Below, piece after piece: positions 8,702 through 16,377 of a stretch of DNA of 64,000 nucleotides. Location: assembly GCA_031285775.1 (NCBI GenBank), contig JAITVN010000066.1, positions 1-64,000 of the forward strand, read 5' to 3'. Position 1 is the stretch's first letter. Every line of letters begins with the position of its first letter. The notes beneath the pieces were generated by a model that was not told the origin of the DNA, did not search any database, and was given only the letters and a program-made list of their open reading frames with translations. The stretch is from Streptococcaceae bacterium (GTDB lineage Bacteria; Bacillota; Bacilli; Lactobacillales; Streptococcaceae). The translations under genes were made by a program, and so were the position numbers.

Positions 8702-11164
8702 CTATTCATCGCTGCCTGAATAATCGCCTGAGAGATTCATCAAGACTTTACGCGGTGTTGTGCCTTTTGCGGGTCCGACAATTCCAGCAGCCTCTAACTC
8801 ATTCATCAAATCCGTTGCGCGATTAAAGCCTACTTTGAGCAGACGCTGGAGCTGCGCAGTCGATGCTTTCTGTGAAGTAATGACAAGGGATTTTGCCTCT
8901 TCAAAAAGTGGATCAGATGAGTCATTTGAGCCCGCATAGCCGGCACGATTATCATCAGCCGCTTCTTCTCCCGGATCAAAACTGTCATCATAATCCGGCT
9001 CAGTTTGTCCCTTTATGAAATCAACGAGTGTTTCAACATCATCATCAGAAAGAAATGCGCCCTGCAAACGCACAGGATGGTTCGCATCTATCGGCTTGAA
9101 TAGCATATCGCCGCGGCCTAATAGTTTTTCAGCCCCATTTCCATCAAGAATTGTGCGTGAATCTGTGCCGGAAGAAACAGCAAATGCCACACGCGAAGGG
9201 ACATTTGCCTTAATCAGACCAGAAATAACATCCACCGACGGACGCTGAGTAGCCAGAATCATGTGAATTCCCGCAGCTCTTGCTTTCTGGCCCAAGCGAA
9301 TAATGGCATCCTCAACTTCTTTTGAAGCCACCATCATCAAATCAGCCAGCTCATCAACAATTACCACGATAAAGGGCAAGGGAATGTCCTTTTCATCAGA
9401 GTTTGCATTATTTTTCTCGATTTTTGCATTGTAGCCTGCCATATTTCGTACACCGACATGGCTAAAAAGCTCATAGCGGCGCTCCATCTCGTCGACTACA
9501 CGCTGCAAAGCTCGCGATGCTTTACGCGGGTTGGTCACGACAGGTATCAATAGCTGAGGAATATCATTGTAAACCGACAATTCTACCATTTTCGGATCAA
9601 CCATGAGAAATTTGACTTGACTCGGCAGTGACTTCATCAGAATTGAGGCGATAATGCCATTCACAGCCACTGATTTACCAGAGCCAGTTGATCCAGCAAT
9701 CAGCAAATGCGGCATCCGCGTCAAATCAAAGGTTTTGATAGATCCGTCCAAAGCCTTACCCAGCGGGATTTCTAACAATTTGCTCGGGTCTGTCTTCGCT
9801 TCGTCCCACATCTCACGGAAGCCGACAGTGGCGATTTCCAAATTAGGTATTTCAATACCAACCAGAGGCTTGCCTGGAATCGGTGCCTCAATGCGAACAT
9901 CAGTAGCAGATAAAGCTAGAGCCAAGTCATCCGACAGATTGGCCACTCGATTCACGCGCACGCCAGTCGCCAGTTTTATTTCATATTTTGTCACAGAAGG
10001 ACCGACGACTGCAGTCTCCACACTGGCATTGATTCCAAAAGACTTAAACGTCTCTTCCAAAATAACAATATTTTTCTTGACTTGTTCACGTTCACGCGTT
10101 TGATTTTTCGGCGGTACTTCGGTTAGAAGCTGTGTGGTTGGAAGCTGATAAAATGACTTGTGCGGAGCGGAGAATCCAGAATATCGCCCTGCTGAAGTCT
10201 CATAGGAGTGTTCAGCATCAGAGTTGACCTCGGCAAGATCACTGTATTCAGGCAGATATGCAGCATTCTCGTCATCTGATGTTTCCCTTTCCTCAGGATA
10301 AACATCATGCCAATCTGCCTGCTTGTCTGTCATCATGCCTAAGGGACTGCGAAGCGGCTCCTGATACTGGTAATTATCAAAATTAAGCGCTTCGGCAACT
10401 GGCTGACTATAAATTCTATCCTCTATCGGAACAACACGATCAAAGCCTTGAGGGGCATCTTCAAAATCGTTGAAATCTTCTTCATTCTGATTCTGCTCTT
10501 GAAGCGCTTCATTTAGCGCATTCGCTTCAGCCTCTGCTTGCTCTTGCTCGACTTTTGCCTGCTTACGTTCTTCTCGGCTTTCCATCAATCCAGCCACAGT
10601 TTTTCTAAAGTAACTGGCAAGTTTATTCACCAAGCCGGGAACCGCAATAAAAACACCTGCAAATATGATAATCGCAGCAATAATGTAAACTCCCACACTA
10701 GAAAAAAGTGCTTTCGAAGGGAAATAGAGCAGCCAGCCAATAAAACCGCCAGCAGCGTTTTTCGTTACCTCAAAATTTCCAAAATCTTCCAGCACATTCC
10801 ACAGCGCCGTATCATTTCCGAACTTATCCGCAAAAATTGCCTGAACAATCAGAATCACGCCTGCGTAAACTGTCAAAATTCCTGGGATTAAGCGATGATT
10901 CTCCTGAAAAATGTAGTTTTTGACAAGCCTCAGAAGCAAAAAAGCAAGGTAAAGTGTCAAAGCAACTAACGCTGTTGAGCCCACAACAAGCCGTACCAGG
11001 TTGTAAAGCAGCACACCAAAAAAGCCTAAACGACTGTACGCAAAAAACAGCAAAACTAAGCTCACGACATAGAGAACAATCTTCTGATTCGCAGATTTTT
11101 TTTTCGCTGTATTTTTTCGTGAAACTGGTCTTTTAGTACTTTTCGATGAGTTTACCCTAGCCAT
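8702..11164 (-). CDS. ftsK: DNA translocase FtsK/SpoIIIE
   Basis: This 820-residue protein has about four transmembrane helices in residues 28-175 and an acidic linker to ~340. It then has the RecA-type motor, with VGPSVTKYEIKLATGVRV (alpha/beta), Walker A AGSTGSGKS (~490) and a Walker B IVVIVDELADLMM. A C-terminal winged-helix gamma domain (LQRLLKVGFNRATDLMNELEAAGIVGP, ~765-795) reads KOPS/SRS sequences. It pumps chromosome termini at the septum. The start lacks a Shine-Dalgarno sequence. A TATAAT with extended -10 TG ends 8 nt before the ATG, so the mRNA would have almost no leader. It is divergent from the HAD gene. Confidence 0.92.
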   Translation of the reverse strand: MARVNSSKSTKRPVSRKNTAKKKSANQKIVLYVVSLVLLFFAYSRLGFFGVLLYNLVRLVVGSTALVALTLYLAFLLLRLVKNYIFQENHRLIPGILTVYAGVILIVQAIFADKFGNDTALWNVLEDFGNFEVTKNAAGGFIGWLLYFPSKALFSSVGVYIIAAIIIFAGVFIAVPGLVNKLASYFRKTVAGLMESREERKQAKVEQEQAEAEANALNEALQEQNQNEEDFNDFEDAPQGFDRVVPIEDRIYSQPVAEALNFDNYQYQEPLRSPLGMMTDKQADWHDVYPEERETSDDENAAYLPEYSDLAEVNSDAEHSYETSAGRYSGFSAPHKSFYQLPTTQLLTEVPPKNQTREREQVKKNIVILEETFKSFGINASVETAVVGPSVTKYEIKLATGVRVNRVANLSDDLALALSATDVRIEAPIPGKPLVGIEIPNLEIATVGFREMWDEAKTDPSKLLEIPLGKALDGSIKTFDLTRMPHLLIAGSTGSGKSVAVNGIIASILMKSLPSQVKFLMVDPKMVELSVYNDIPQLLIPVVTNPRKASRALQRVVDEMERRYELFSHVGVRNMAGYNAKIEKNNANSDEKDIPLPFIVVIVDELADLMMVASKEVEDAIIRLGQKARAAGIHMILATQRPSVDVISGLIKANVPSRVAFAVSSGTDSRTILDGNGAEKLLGRGDMLFKPIDANHPVRLQGAFLSDDDVETLVDFIKGQTEPDYDDSFDPGEEAADDNRAGYAGSNDSSDPLFEEAKSLVITSQKASTAQLQRLLKVGFNRATDLMNELEAAGIVGPAKGTTPRKVLMNLSGDYSGSDE

Positions 11165-11203
11165 ATTGCTACATTATATCACATTTTTTGATACAATATT
11201 TTT
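11165..11203. promoter_or_regulatory. Divergent promoters of ftsK and the HAD gene, both nearly leaderless
   Basis: In only 39 nt, minus-strand TATAAT (11178-11173, preceded by TGTGA) faces ftsK, and plus-strand TACAAT (11192-11197) faces the HAD gene. The plus -10 is followed by 6 nt and then the ATG; the minus -10 is followed by 8 nt and the ATG. Neither gene has a ribosome-binding site. The -35 elements are weak on both strands. Confidence 0.55.
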
Positions 11204-11989
11204 ATGGAAAATCTTAACAAATACAAAGCCTTAGCCTTTTTTGATTTAGACGGCACTCTTTTAAATGCTGAATCCAAAGTTGATCAAGAAGTGGTTGACG
11301 GCTTGTCCCAACTTCGTGAAAACGGCATTTTACCTTTTATCGCCACTGGCCGTGGCCACTTCGAGCTCAGGCAGATTATGAAAGTATCCGGCATCACAGG
11401 CGCAATTGCGATGAATGGTCAATACATCGTTCTTAACGGGGAAGTCATTTATAAAGAAGCCATTCCAACTCCAAGCATCACGCGTCTATTGAATGCAGCC
11501 AAAAAGCAAAACGAGTCACTCGCTTTTTATGACAGCAAGCATTATTGGGTCTCAGAATTAACCGAATTCTCCCTTAAAGCATATGAATACACTCATGAAG
11601 CGCCTCCAGCAGTAGACAATGACTTGTACTTGACAACTGAAGTCAATATGCTCCTGGTTTTGACTGACAAGCTCTCCCAGGTAGAACAATACAAATATGA
11701 GGTGCCGGAACTCAATTACTTTATGAATTCCCCCTACTCAATTGATGTCACAAATGCTTCTACCAACAAGGGAACTGGCGTTGTTCATGTTAAGCAAGTA
11801 CTCGGCTTTGACGGTCCTACATACGCCTTTGGTGACGGCCGCAACGACTGGCATCTCCTGAGTGCCTGTGATTACAAAACTGCCATGGGAAATGCCGTGC
11901 CCGAGCTCAAGGAAATCGCAGATTATGTCAGCACAGACAACACAAATCACGGCATTATCAATGCTTTTAAGCACTGGGATCTTATTTGA
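11204..11989 (+). CDS. Cof-type HAD-IIB phosphatase
   Basis: This 261-residue protein has FFDLDGTLLN (nucleophile Asp and general acid Asp, residues ~14-18), PFIATGRGHFEL (motif II), a C2B-type cap, and YAFGDGRNDWHLLSACDYKTAMGNA (motifs III/IV) near residues 205-230. These features place it in the Cof/YkrA-like sugar-phosphate or FMN phosphatase group; the substrate is not evident. Its plus-strand -10 TACAAT lies 6 nt before the start, with no ribosome site, predicting a leaderless mRNA. It converges on pta across a bidirectional terminator. Confidence 0.85.
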   Translation: MENLNKYKALAFFDLDGTLLNAESKVDQEVVDGLSQLRENGILPFIATGRGHFELRQIMKVSGITGAIAMNGQYIVLNGEVIYKEAIPTPSITRLLNAAKKQNESLAFYDSKHYWVSELTEFSLKAYEYTHEAPPAVDNDLYLTTEVNMLLVLTDKLSQVEQYKYEVPELNYFMNSPYSIDVTNASTNKGTGVVHVKQVLGFDGPTYAFGDGRNDWHLLSACDYKTAMGNAVPELKEIADYVSTDNTNHGIINAFKHWDLI

Positions 11990-11990
11990 T

Positions 11991-12019
11991 AAAAAACCTC
12001 GATTTTTTCGAGATTTTTT
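11991..12019. terminator. Bidirectional terminator between the HAD gene and pta
   Basis: AAAACCTCG and CGAGATTTT form the stem, with A runs on one side and T runs on the other, so it can end both convergent transcripts. Confidence 0.78.
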
Positions 12020-12038
12020 AATTCATTGATTCAAATCA

Positions 12039-13016
12039 TCAAAGCGCTTGAGAAGCCGTGATGATGGCCAACTTATAGACATCTTCTTCATTACAACCGC
12101 GTGAAAGGTCTGCAACTGGTTTATTCAGCCCTTGAAGAATTGGGCCAAGCGCTTCAAATCCGCCTAAACGCTGTGCAATCTTGTAACCAATGTTGCCTGA
12201 CTGAATTTCTGGGAAAATGAAGATATCAGCTTTTCCTGCCACAGTGCTATCTGGGGCTTTTTGACGCGCAACCGATGGAACAAAAGCAGCATCAAACTGT
12301 AATTCACCATCAACATCCAGCTCAGGATGTGATTCCTTGAGTATTTTTGTTGCTTCAACTACACGATCTACATCCTCTGACTTGCCAGAACCCTTGGTTG
12401 AAAAACTAAGCATGGCCATTTTTTGATTGATATCAAAAAGTTTAGCTGTTTCAGCGGATGAAAGAGCAATATCAGCCAGTGTCTGAGCGTCAGGTTTGAT
12501 ATTGATGGCACAGTCAGCAAAAAGATATTTCTCATTGTCATCACGTCCGCGTACCATAATGAATGCACCAGATACAGACTTAACGCCCGGTTTCGTCTTG
12601 ATAATCTGTAAAGCGGGACGAACCGTTTCAGCTGTCGAATGAATGGCTCCTGACACCATACCGTCAACGATACCTGTTTGTACAAGCATTGTGCCGAAAT
12701 AATTAGGATCTTTCAAGATTTCTCGTGCCTGATCTGGAGTTGCTTTACCGTTGCGGCGTTCAACAAAAGTATCGACTAAAGTAGGAAAACGTTTACAGTT
12801 GTTTGGATCATAAATTTCAAAGCCCTCGGGATTGATTCCACGATCAATCAGACCATTTGTAATCTCATTAATATTCCCTATCAGGACTGGAGTAATCAGC
12901 TTGTCAGCATTTAGACGATTTGCTGCGCCTAAAATACGCGCATCCGTGCCTTCTGGAAAGACGATTTTCAAGCCCTTGCCAGTGATCTTTCTTTTGAGTG
13001 ATTCAAAAAGTTCCAT
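12039..13016 (-). CDS. pta: Phosphate acetyltransferase
   Basis: The 325-residue protein begins MELFESLKRKITGKGLKIVF. It carries YFGTMLVQTGIVDGMVSGAIHSTAETVRPALQII, FADCAINIKPDAQTLADIALSSA, MLSFSTKGSGKSEDVDRV, and FIFPEIQSGNIGYKIAQRLGGFEALGPILQGLNKPVADLSRGC, all diagnostic of the short (single-domain) Pta. It interconverts acetyl-CoA and acetyl phosphate in acetate metabolism. A TG-T-TATAAT extended -10 near 13050 probably drives it; the GGAG lies farther from the ATG than usual (about 14 nt). No ackA gene is adjacent. Confidence 0.93.
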   Translation of the reverse strand: MELFESLKRKITGKGLKIVFPEGTDARILGAANRLNADKLITPVLIGNINEITNGLIDRGINPEGFEIYDPNNCKRFPTLVDTFVERRNGKATPDQAREILKDPNYFGTMLVQTGIVDGMVSGAIHSTAETVRPALQIIKTKPGVKSVSGAFIMVRGRDDNEKYLFADCAINIKPDAQTLADIALSSAETAKLFDINQKMAMLSFSTKGSGKSEDVDRVVEATKILKESHPELDVDGELQFDAAFVPSVARQKAPDSTVAGKADIFIFPEIQSGNIGYKIAQRLGGFEALGPILQGLNKPVADLSRGCNEEDVYKLAIITASQAL

Positions 13017-13213
13017 AGATGATACAATTTCTCCTTTATTTTTCTTTCATTATAACACAAAATATCACAAAGATTCTCTGCGGGCTCATGGTGTAAGTGT
13101 CAAATGAATTGCGGTGAACCAGACAATCTATATAAAAGTGTTTAAATGCTGATATCCACCTATTACTCTCTTTCATGAAATTTTTTACAAAAGCATTCAT
13201 TTTTTGGATTTTT

Positions 13214-13882
13214 TCACTTGTCGTAATCATACAGTTTGTATTCTTCTATCAATTTTATCAATTTATCAGAATAATTTAAATCCGTCGCATAACCTGAATT
13301 CTGTACAGCTTGAGCAGCCTCGATATAATTTTCTGCTGATAAAACGGATTGATATTTATTCGGATCCCAGTTGACACCGTTCACGAAAAGCAGACTATGT
13401 GCATCAACCGACTCTTGCCAACTCTGGTAAACACGGAAGTTGTCGTTGATCGTTATCCATTTACCATCTTCATATTCCTTTGTTTCAAGACTGACTTGGG
13501 GTGCATCTCCATAAGCTTTTACGCCAAAAAGATTGTCATACTTGGCTGAAAGAAGACTACGGCCAAAATCCGATTCCAAACAGGCCTGCGCCAGTGTCAA
13601 GCTAGACAGAATGCCGTACTTCTCCTGCTCAGACTTTGCCAGGGGAGCGATCACTTGGATGAAATGTCTTTTTTCAAAAGCTTCATAATTTTGATCGAGA
13701 TTCTGTACAGACTGTCTATCAGAAGTATTTGAAGCAAAGGCCAAACAAACAAAGACGGAAAAAAGTATCAAAAAAAGGCTGAGCGGAATGTGGCTGCTTG
13801 CCTTTCGATTTTTTGGTTTTTGAGAGGTTGTTTTCAATGATCCGGGCGAACTAAGACTATATGATGATGATTGATGTTTCAC
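13214..13882 (-). CDS. Peptidoglycan glucosaminidase (FlgJ/Acm type) with a prophage-derived 5' end
   Basis: This 222-residue protein has a transmembrane or signal segment (PLSLFLILFSVFVCLAFASN, ~33-53) and a glucosaminidase domain (~75-222). The domain shows YGILSSLTLAQACLESDFGRS with the catalytic Glu, then YDNLFGVKAYG and FRVYQSWQESVDAH. It should cleave beta-1,4-GlcNAc linkages in wall turnover. The start is GTG at 13882 with GGAG upstream. The first ~16 codons lie inside the prophage and codons ~12-16 are the 14-bp att core, so the present N-terminus, ribosome site and promoter all come from the phage. In an uninfected strain the frame would run back into tRNA-Arg, with an in-frame TTG just after the core as the only near start I see. 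Confidence 0.78.
   Translation of the reverse strand: MKHQSSSYSLSSPGSLKTTSQKPKNRKASSHIPLSLFLILFSVFVCLAFASNTSDRQSVQNLDQNYEAFEKRHFIQVIAPLAKSEQEKYGILSSLTLAQACLESDFGRSLLSAKYDNLFGVKAYGDAPQVSLETKEYEDGKWITINDNFRVYQSWQESVDAHSLLFVNGVNWDPNKYQSVLSAENYIEAAQAVQNSGYATDLNYSDKLIKLIEEYKLYDYDK
13836..13849. repeat. Prophage attachment core, left copy
   Basis: The 14-mer AATGATCCGGGCGA is identical to 52934-52947, where it is the 3' end of tRNA-Arg. It lies inside the 5' part of the glucosaminidase gene. It marks the left chromosome-prophage junction. Confidence 0.85.
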
Positions 13883-13884
13883 GT

Positions 13885-13907
13885 TTTCCGCTCCAATTCC
13901 GCTCCAA
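13885..13907. repeat. Tandem CCGCTCCAA repeats near the left end (putative integrase arm sites)
   Basis: Two copies of TCCGCTCCAA at an 11-bp step lie about 40 bp inside the left core. The same pair occurs near the right core at 52814-52836. Paired arm-type repeats on both sides of the core are expected for a lambda-type attP. The assignment to integrase is inferred. Confidence 0.6.
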
Positions 13908-13952
13908 ATATACGTTTAATCTATGTTAAATTTATTCAGATCTTTCACTCAA

Positions 13953-13979
13953 ATTATAGCATAGTTTTCCGCAAGTCAA
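13953..13979 (-). promoter_or_regulatory. Outward-facing promoter at the left prophage end
   Basis: On the minus strand TTGACT (13979-13974) and TATAAT (13958-13953) are separated by 15 nt, and an extended -10 TG precedes the TATAAT. It points out of the prophage into the glucosaminidase gene, whose GTG is about 70 nt downstream. The 15-nt spacing is short but the extended -10 should compensate. Confidence 0.6.
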
Positions 13980-13999
13980 TACAATTTTTGCAAAAGCGC

Positions 14000-14034
14000 A
14001 AAAAACCTCCACCCACTTATCAGTAGCAGAGGTT
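14000..14034 (-). terminator. Terminator of the phage late operon
   Basis: On the minus strand AACCTC...GAGGTT encloses a ~19-nt loop and is followed by TTTTTGCGC. It lies between the lysis genes and the left att site and upstream of the outward promoter, so it would keep late transcripts out of the host gene. Confidence 0.65.
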
Positions 14035-14066
14035 AGTAGTTAGAGCTTTACTTTCAAAGAAAGCAA

Positions 14067-14108
14067 CAGGCACTGCCAGAATCGAACTGACCAAGCTCCA
14101 TGAGTGCC
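14067..14108 (-). other. tRNA-like minihelix (acceptor stem plus T-arm)
   Basis: On the minus strand a 7-bp perfect stem AGGCACT/AGTGCCT encloses CATGGAGCTTG, then a T-arm GTCAG-TTCGATT-CTGGC with a consensus TTCRANY loop. The D-arm and anticodon arm are absent and no CCA follows. A second perfect hairpin, GAGCGCT/AGCGCTC with a 7-nt loop, lies immediately 5' at 14112-14132. This may be a tRNA remnant or a structured 3' UTR of the lysis transcript; no function is known to me. Confidence 0.5.
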
Positions 14109-14186
14109 TACAGAGCGCTGCACGTTAGCGCTCAGAATCAAGAATTGGAGATTCCTCTTTTCTTATTTTTTAGTCGTGCTATTTGT

Positions 14187-14978
14187 TTACTTTTTGAAGC
14201 TGTCAATATTGCTGAACTTGTCAACGCCAAGATAGAACTCTTGAACGACAGTAAGCAAATCAGCGCCTGTCCACGGAATCAAGTCGTCTTGCTCGTTCGC
14301 TTTCTGAAGCGCTGCCAATGCGGCAGGGTTACCAATATAGCGGAAAGTGTGAGCTTCTGCATTGTACTCCCAGACAGAGTCTTTGGGAAAAGTGAGACCG
14401 AAGCCTTGGAATTTTGAAGTGAGTTGAATGTACGACATTTTTTTGAGTCCTTTCTTTTTAGCCTGTTCAGGCATTGTTTGAGCGGGTTTTCCGCTTGCGA
14501 TTTCTTTTGCACGATTGACAATCCAGTCAATGTTGAGTCCGCCTGAGCAGACAGTGGCACAGTTAGGCATTTCACGATGTCGCACAATGTGATTTCGGTC
14601 AATCGGAATGCCCCGCCGTGTGGCGATTTCAGCCACCAGTTGGGCGGATTTCTCCTGATTTTCTGGGCTGACAAGCCAGCTCGGATCTCCCGTTGAATTC
14701 TGGTGCTCAATCCCGATGGTATGACCGTTGTTGTCATAGCCAGCAGCACCGCAATGCCAGGCAACAAGCTCCTCGTCGAGGCAGGAAATGATTTTCCCGT
14801 CCTCGATTTGATAATGTGCCGAGGCTTGTCGATTGATCCAACAGTTAGGAACGACACCTGAGCCTGTTCCTGCATTGTGGTGCAGTACAATCATGTCAAT
14901 CGGGCTTCTGTGACCACCGAAGTGGCCCGACGACTGCCAGCTCCAATCTCCGTCTGTTGCTAGTTTAGATACTGTCAT
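14187..14978 (-). CDS. Phage endolysin, N-acetylmuramoyl-L-alanine amidase (Amidase_2)
   Basis: This 263-residue protein has an amidase_2/PGRP domain (~20-170): IDMIVLHHNAGTG with the first zinc His, ASAHYQIEDGKI, VAWHCGAAGYDNNGHTIGIEHQ, and the second zinc set IVRHREMPNCATVC. It cuts the MurNAc-L-Ala bond at lysis. The C-terminal ~75 residues (LTSKFQGFGLTFPKDSVWEYN onward) look like a wall-binding module that I cannot name. The start overlaps the holin gene by 14 nt, giving a holin-lysin pair at the end of the late operon. Confidence 0.92.
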   Translation of the reverse strand: MTVSKLATDGDWSWQSSGHFGGHRSPIDMIVLHHNAGTGSGVVPNCWINRQASAHYQIEDGKIISCLDEELVAWHCGAAGYDNNGHTIGIEHQNSTGDPSWLVSPENQEKSAQLVAEIATRRGIPIDRNHIVRHREMPNCATVCSGGLNIDWIVNRAKEIASGKPAQTMPEQAKKKGLKKMSYIQLTSKFQGFGLTFPKDSVWEYNAEAHTFRYIGNPAALAALQKANEQDDLIPWTGADLLTVVQEFYLGVDKFSNIDSFKK

Positions 14979-15219
14979 TCTTTGCCTCCTGCTTCAGGTC
15001 TTTGAGATACTCATCTGCATTCTTCGCAGCTGCAGTAAAGCTGTTGTTTTTCCACCAGCTCCACAGCGCAGCAACTACTGTGATTGCTGTCGTGATAAGG
15101 TTTGTGATAGTTGCATCATCGACTGGAATCACAGCATGACCTGTTGCAGTCAAGAGCTGATTAACTAGTGCGACGACAAGAAGTGATGTCCGCACGATTG
15201 TTGATGTTTCGATTTTCAT
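14965..15219 (-). CDS. Phage holin, phi-LC3 family
   Basis: This 84-residue protein has two hydrophobic segments (TSLLVVALVNQLLTATG and NLITTAITVVAALWSWW) followed by a charged tail AKNADEYLKDLKQEAK. It matches the Phage_holin_1/phi-LC3 family of lactococcal and lactobacillar phages. It should form the membrane lesion that releases the amidase. It overlaps the upstream gene by an ATGA junction and the amidase gene at its 3' end. Confidence 0.9.
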   Translation of the reverse strand: MKIETSTIVRTSLLVVALVNQLLTATGHAVIPVDDATITNLITTAITVVAALWSWWKNNSFTAAAKNADEYLKDLKQEAKNDSI

Positions 15220-15608
15220 TCTTCTTTCTCCGTTTCGATTAATTTTTGATGATTTAAAAACTCATTGATTTGCTTTGAGACAAAACTATTTCCGCCAAGT
15301 TTGTGATATTTATCTGCAAAATATAGCAGCTCGCTTGAAGATAGCCTCCTTGAATTAATACCTTCGAGGATTTGAAGACGCAACACTTCTTTCTGGAGTT
15401 CGTTATAATCGCCTGACATCTGCAGCTCAATCGTATTCAGCCTCTGGTCGAGTTCATTAAATTTGTTCTCAAGTTCTTCAGTAATTTTCTTGGTAACTGC
15501 ATTCCAAGCTTTGAAGAAGGCACCACTTAGAATTACCAAAATCGTTAAGTTGCCAGGATTGAAAATATGTGTGATTATTCTTAATATGTCTTGAGCTAGT
15601 ATATTCAA
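15216..15608 (-). CDS. Phage membrane-anchored coiled-coil protein near the holin
   Basis: This 130-residue protein has an N-terminal hydrophobic segment (GNLTILVILSGAFFKAW, ~18-34). A coiled coil follows (KKITEELENKFNELDQRLNTIELQM), then a helical tail with SSSELLYFADKYHKLGGNSFV. It is the gene directly before the holin and overlaps it by 4 nt. Such proteins in this position often act as second holins or antiholins. That role is inferred from position only. Confidence 0.6.
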   Translation of the reverse strand: MNILAQDILRIITHIFNPGNLTILVILSGAFFKAWNAVTKKITEELENKFNELDQRLNTIELQMSGDYNELQKEVLRLQILEGINSRRLSSSELLYFADKYHKLGGNSFVSKQINEFLNHQKLIETEKEE

Positions 15609-15630
15609 TATTTTCTTGTCCTTTCTAAAC

Positions 15631-15915
15631 TCATTTTGAATCTGCAGTGCTTGGGCTTTCTGATGTGGTTTGAGTTGAATTAGATGATGCCTTATTCTGC
15701 CCGATCGCTGCCGTGCGAATTTGTTTCAGCTTTGCCACTATATCTGCATAAACAGCCGCCTCGTTAGCAAAATAAACAGATGGATTCTGGATGCTGACTG
15801 AGAAAGTGTAAGATCCGTCTGCTGCAATGGTTCCGCTGGCATAAGCAACGTCTGTGCCGTTGATGTTTGATGTGGCTGCGGTTGTAGTATTTGTATTGTC
15901 ATTTACTAAGGTCAT
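15631..15915 (-). CDS. Small phage protein of unknown function
   Basis: This 94-residue protein starts with a Thr/Asn-rich segment, then has VAYASGTIAADGSYTFSVSIQNP and FANEAAVYADIVAKLKQIRTAA. It ends in a Ser/Thr-rich tail. Its beta-rich core and placement after the tail protein suggest a virion-associated accessory protein, but I do not recognise the family. The 4-nt gap to the preceding gene indicates cotranslation. Confidence 0.6.
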   Translation of the reverse strand: MTLVNDNTNTTTAATSNINGTDVAYASGTIAADGSYTFSVSIQNPSVYFANEAAVYADIVAKLKQIRTAAIGQNKASSNSTQTTSESPSTADSK

Positions 15916-15918
15916 TTT

Positions 15919-16347
15919 TTAATCCTCTTTTTCTTTGGTTTCTTCCTCTAATATGTCCATAATTCTGTCATAGATGGTTGCTTCTTGCGCTGAAAATTCT
16001 TGGTCGAGACTGTCCAAAGCGACAGTTAAAAACTTAATGTTAGGGCGGTACTCGTCGATGTTGAGATATGTCTGTTCCTCATTCAGTTCTTGGAGGGCTT
16101 TATTAACCTCATTAATTTTTCCATCTCGCCAAATAACTTGGCCATTTCCGTCACGTATCAAATTTCCTGAATCGTCATGTTCTCCATACTTTTCAATTAT
16201 TTCATTCTGATCATTGGAATATTCTTGTAGCTTGCTCTCTATCTTTTGAACAAGTTTTGAACGCGCTCGACTCGCCTTGTTTTTAAGCTGGAGGTTAGCG
16301 AGAAACTCTCCAAATGGTTTTAGCTCATAATTTTTGAAACTTAGCAT
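15919..16347 (-). CDS. DUF1617-like phage protein
   Basis: This 142-residue, highly charged helical protein begins MLSFKNYELKPFGEFLANLQLKNKASRARSKL. It continues with EEQTYLNIDEYRPNIKFLTVALDSLDQEFSAQEATIYDRIMDILEE. The opening motif and central region resemble DUF1617 proteins found after receptor-binding proteins in lactococcal and lactobacillar phages. The function is unknown. The family assignment is from memory and not searched. Confidence 0.6.
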   Translation of the reverse strand: MLSFKNYELKPFGEFLANLQLKNKASRARSKLVQKIESKLQEYSNDQNEIIEKYGEHDDSGNLIRDGNGQVIWRDGKINEVNKALQELNEEQTYLNIDEYRPNIKFLTVALDSLDQEFSAQEATIYDRIMDILEEETKEKED

Positions 16348-16377
16348 TTTTTCTCCTTTAAATTTGGTGTTTTATTT

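Noticed and set aside
13036-13230. 64-codon minus-strand frame between pta and the glucosaminidase gene
   Set aside because: No ribosome site or family pattern; it runs through the pta promoter region.
14067-14108. Annotating the minihelix as a functional tRNA
   Set aside because: It has no D-arm, no anticodon arm and no CCA; only the acceptor and T-arm geometry are tRNA-like.
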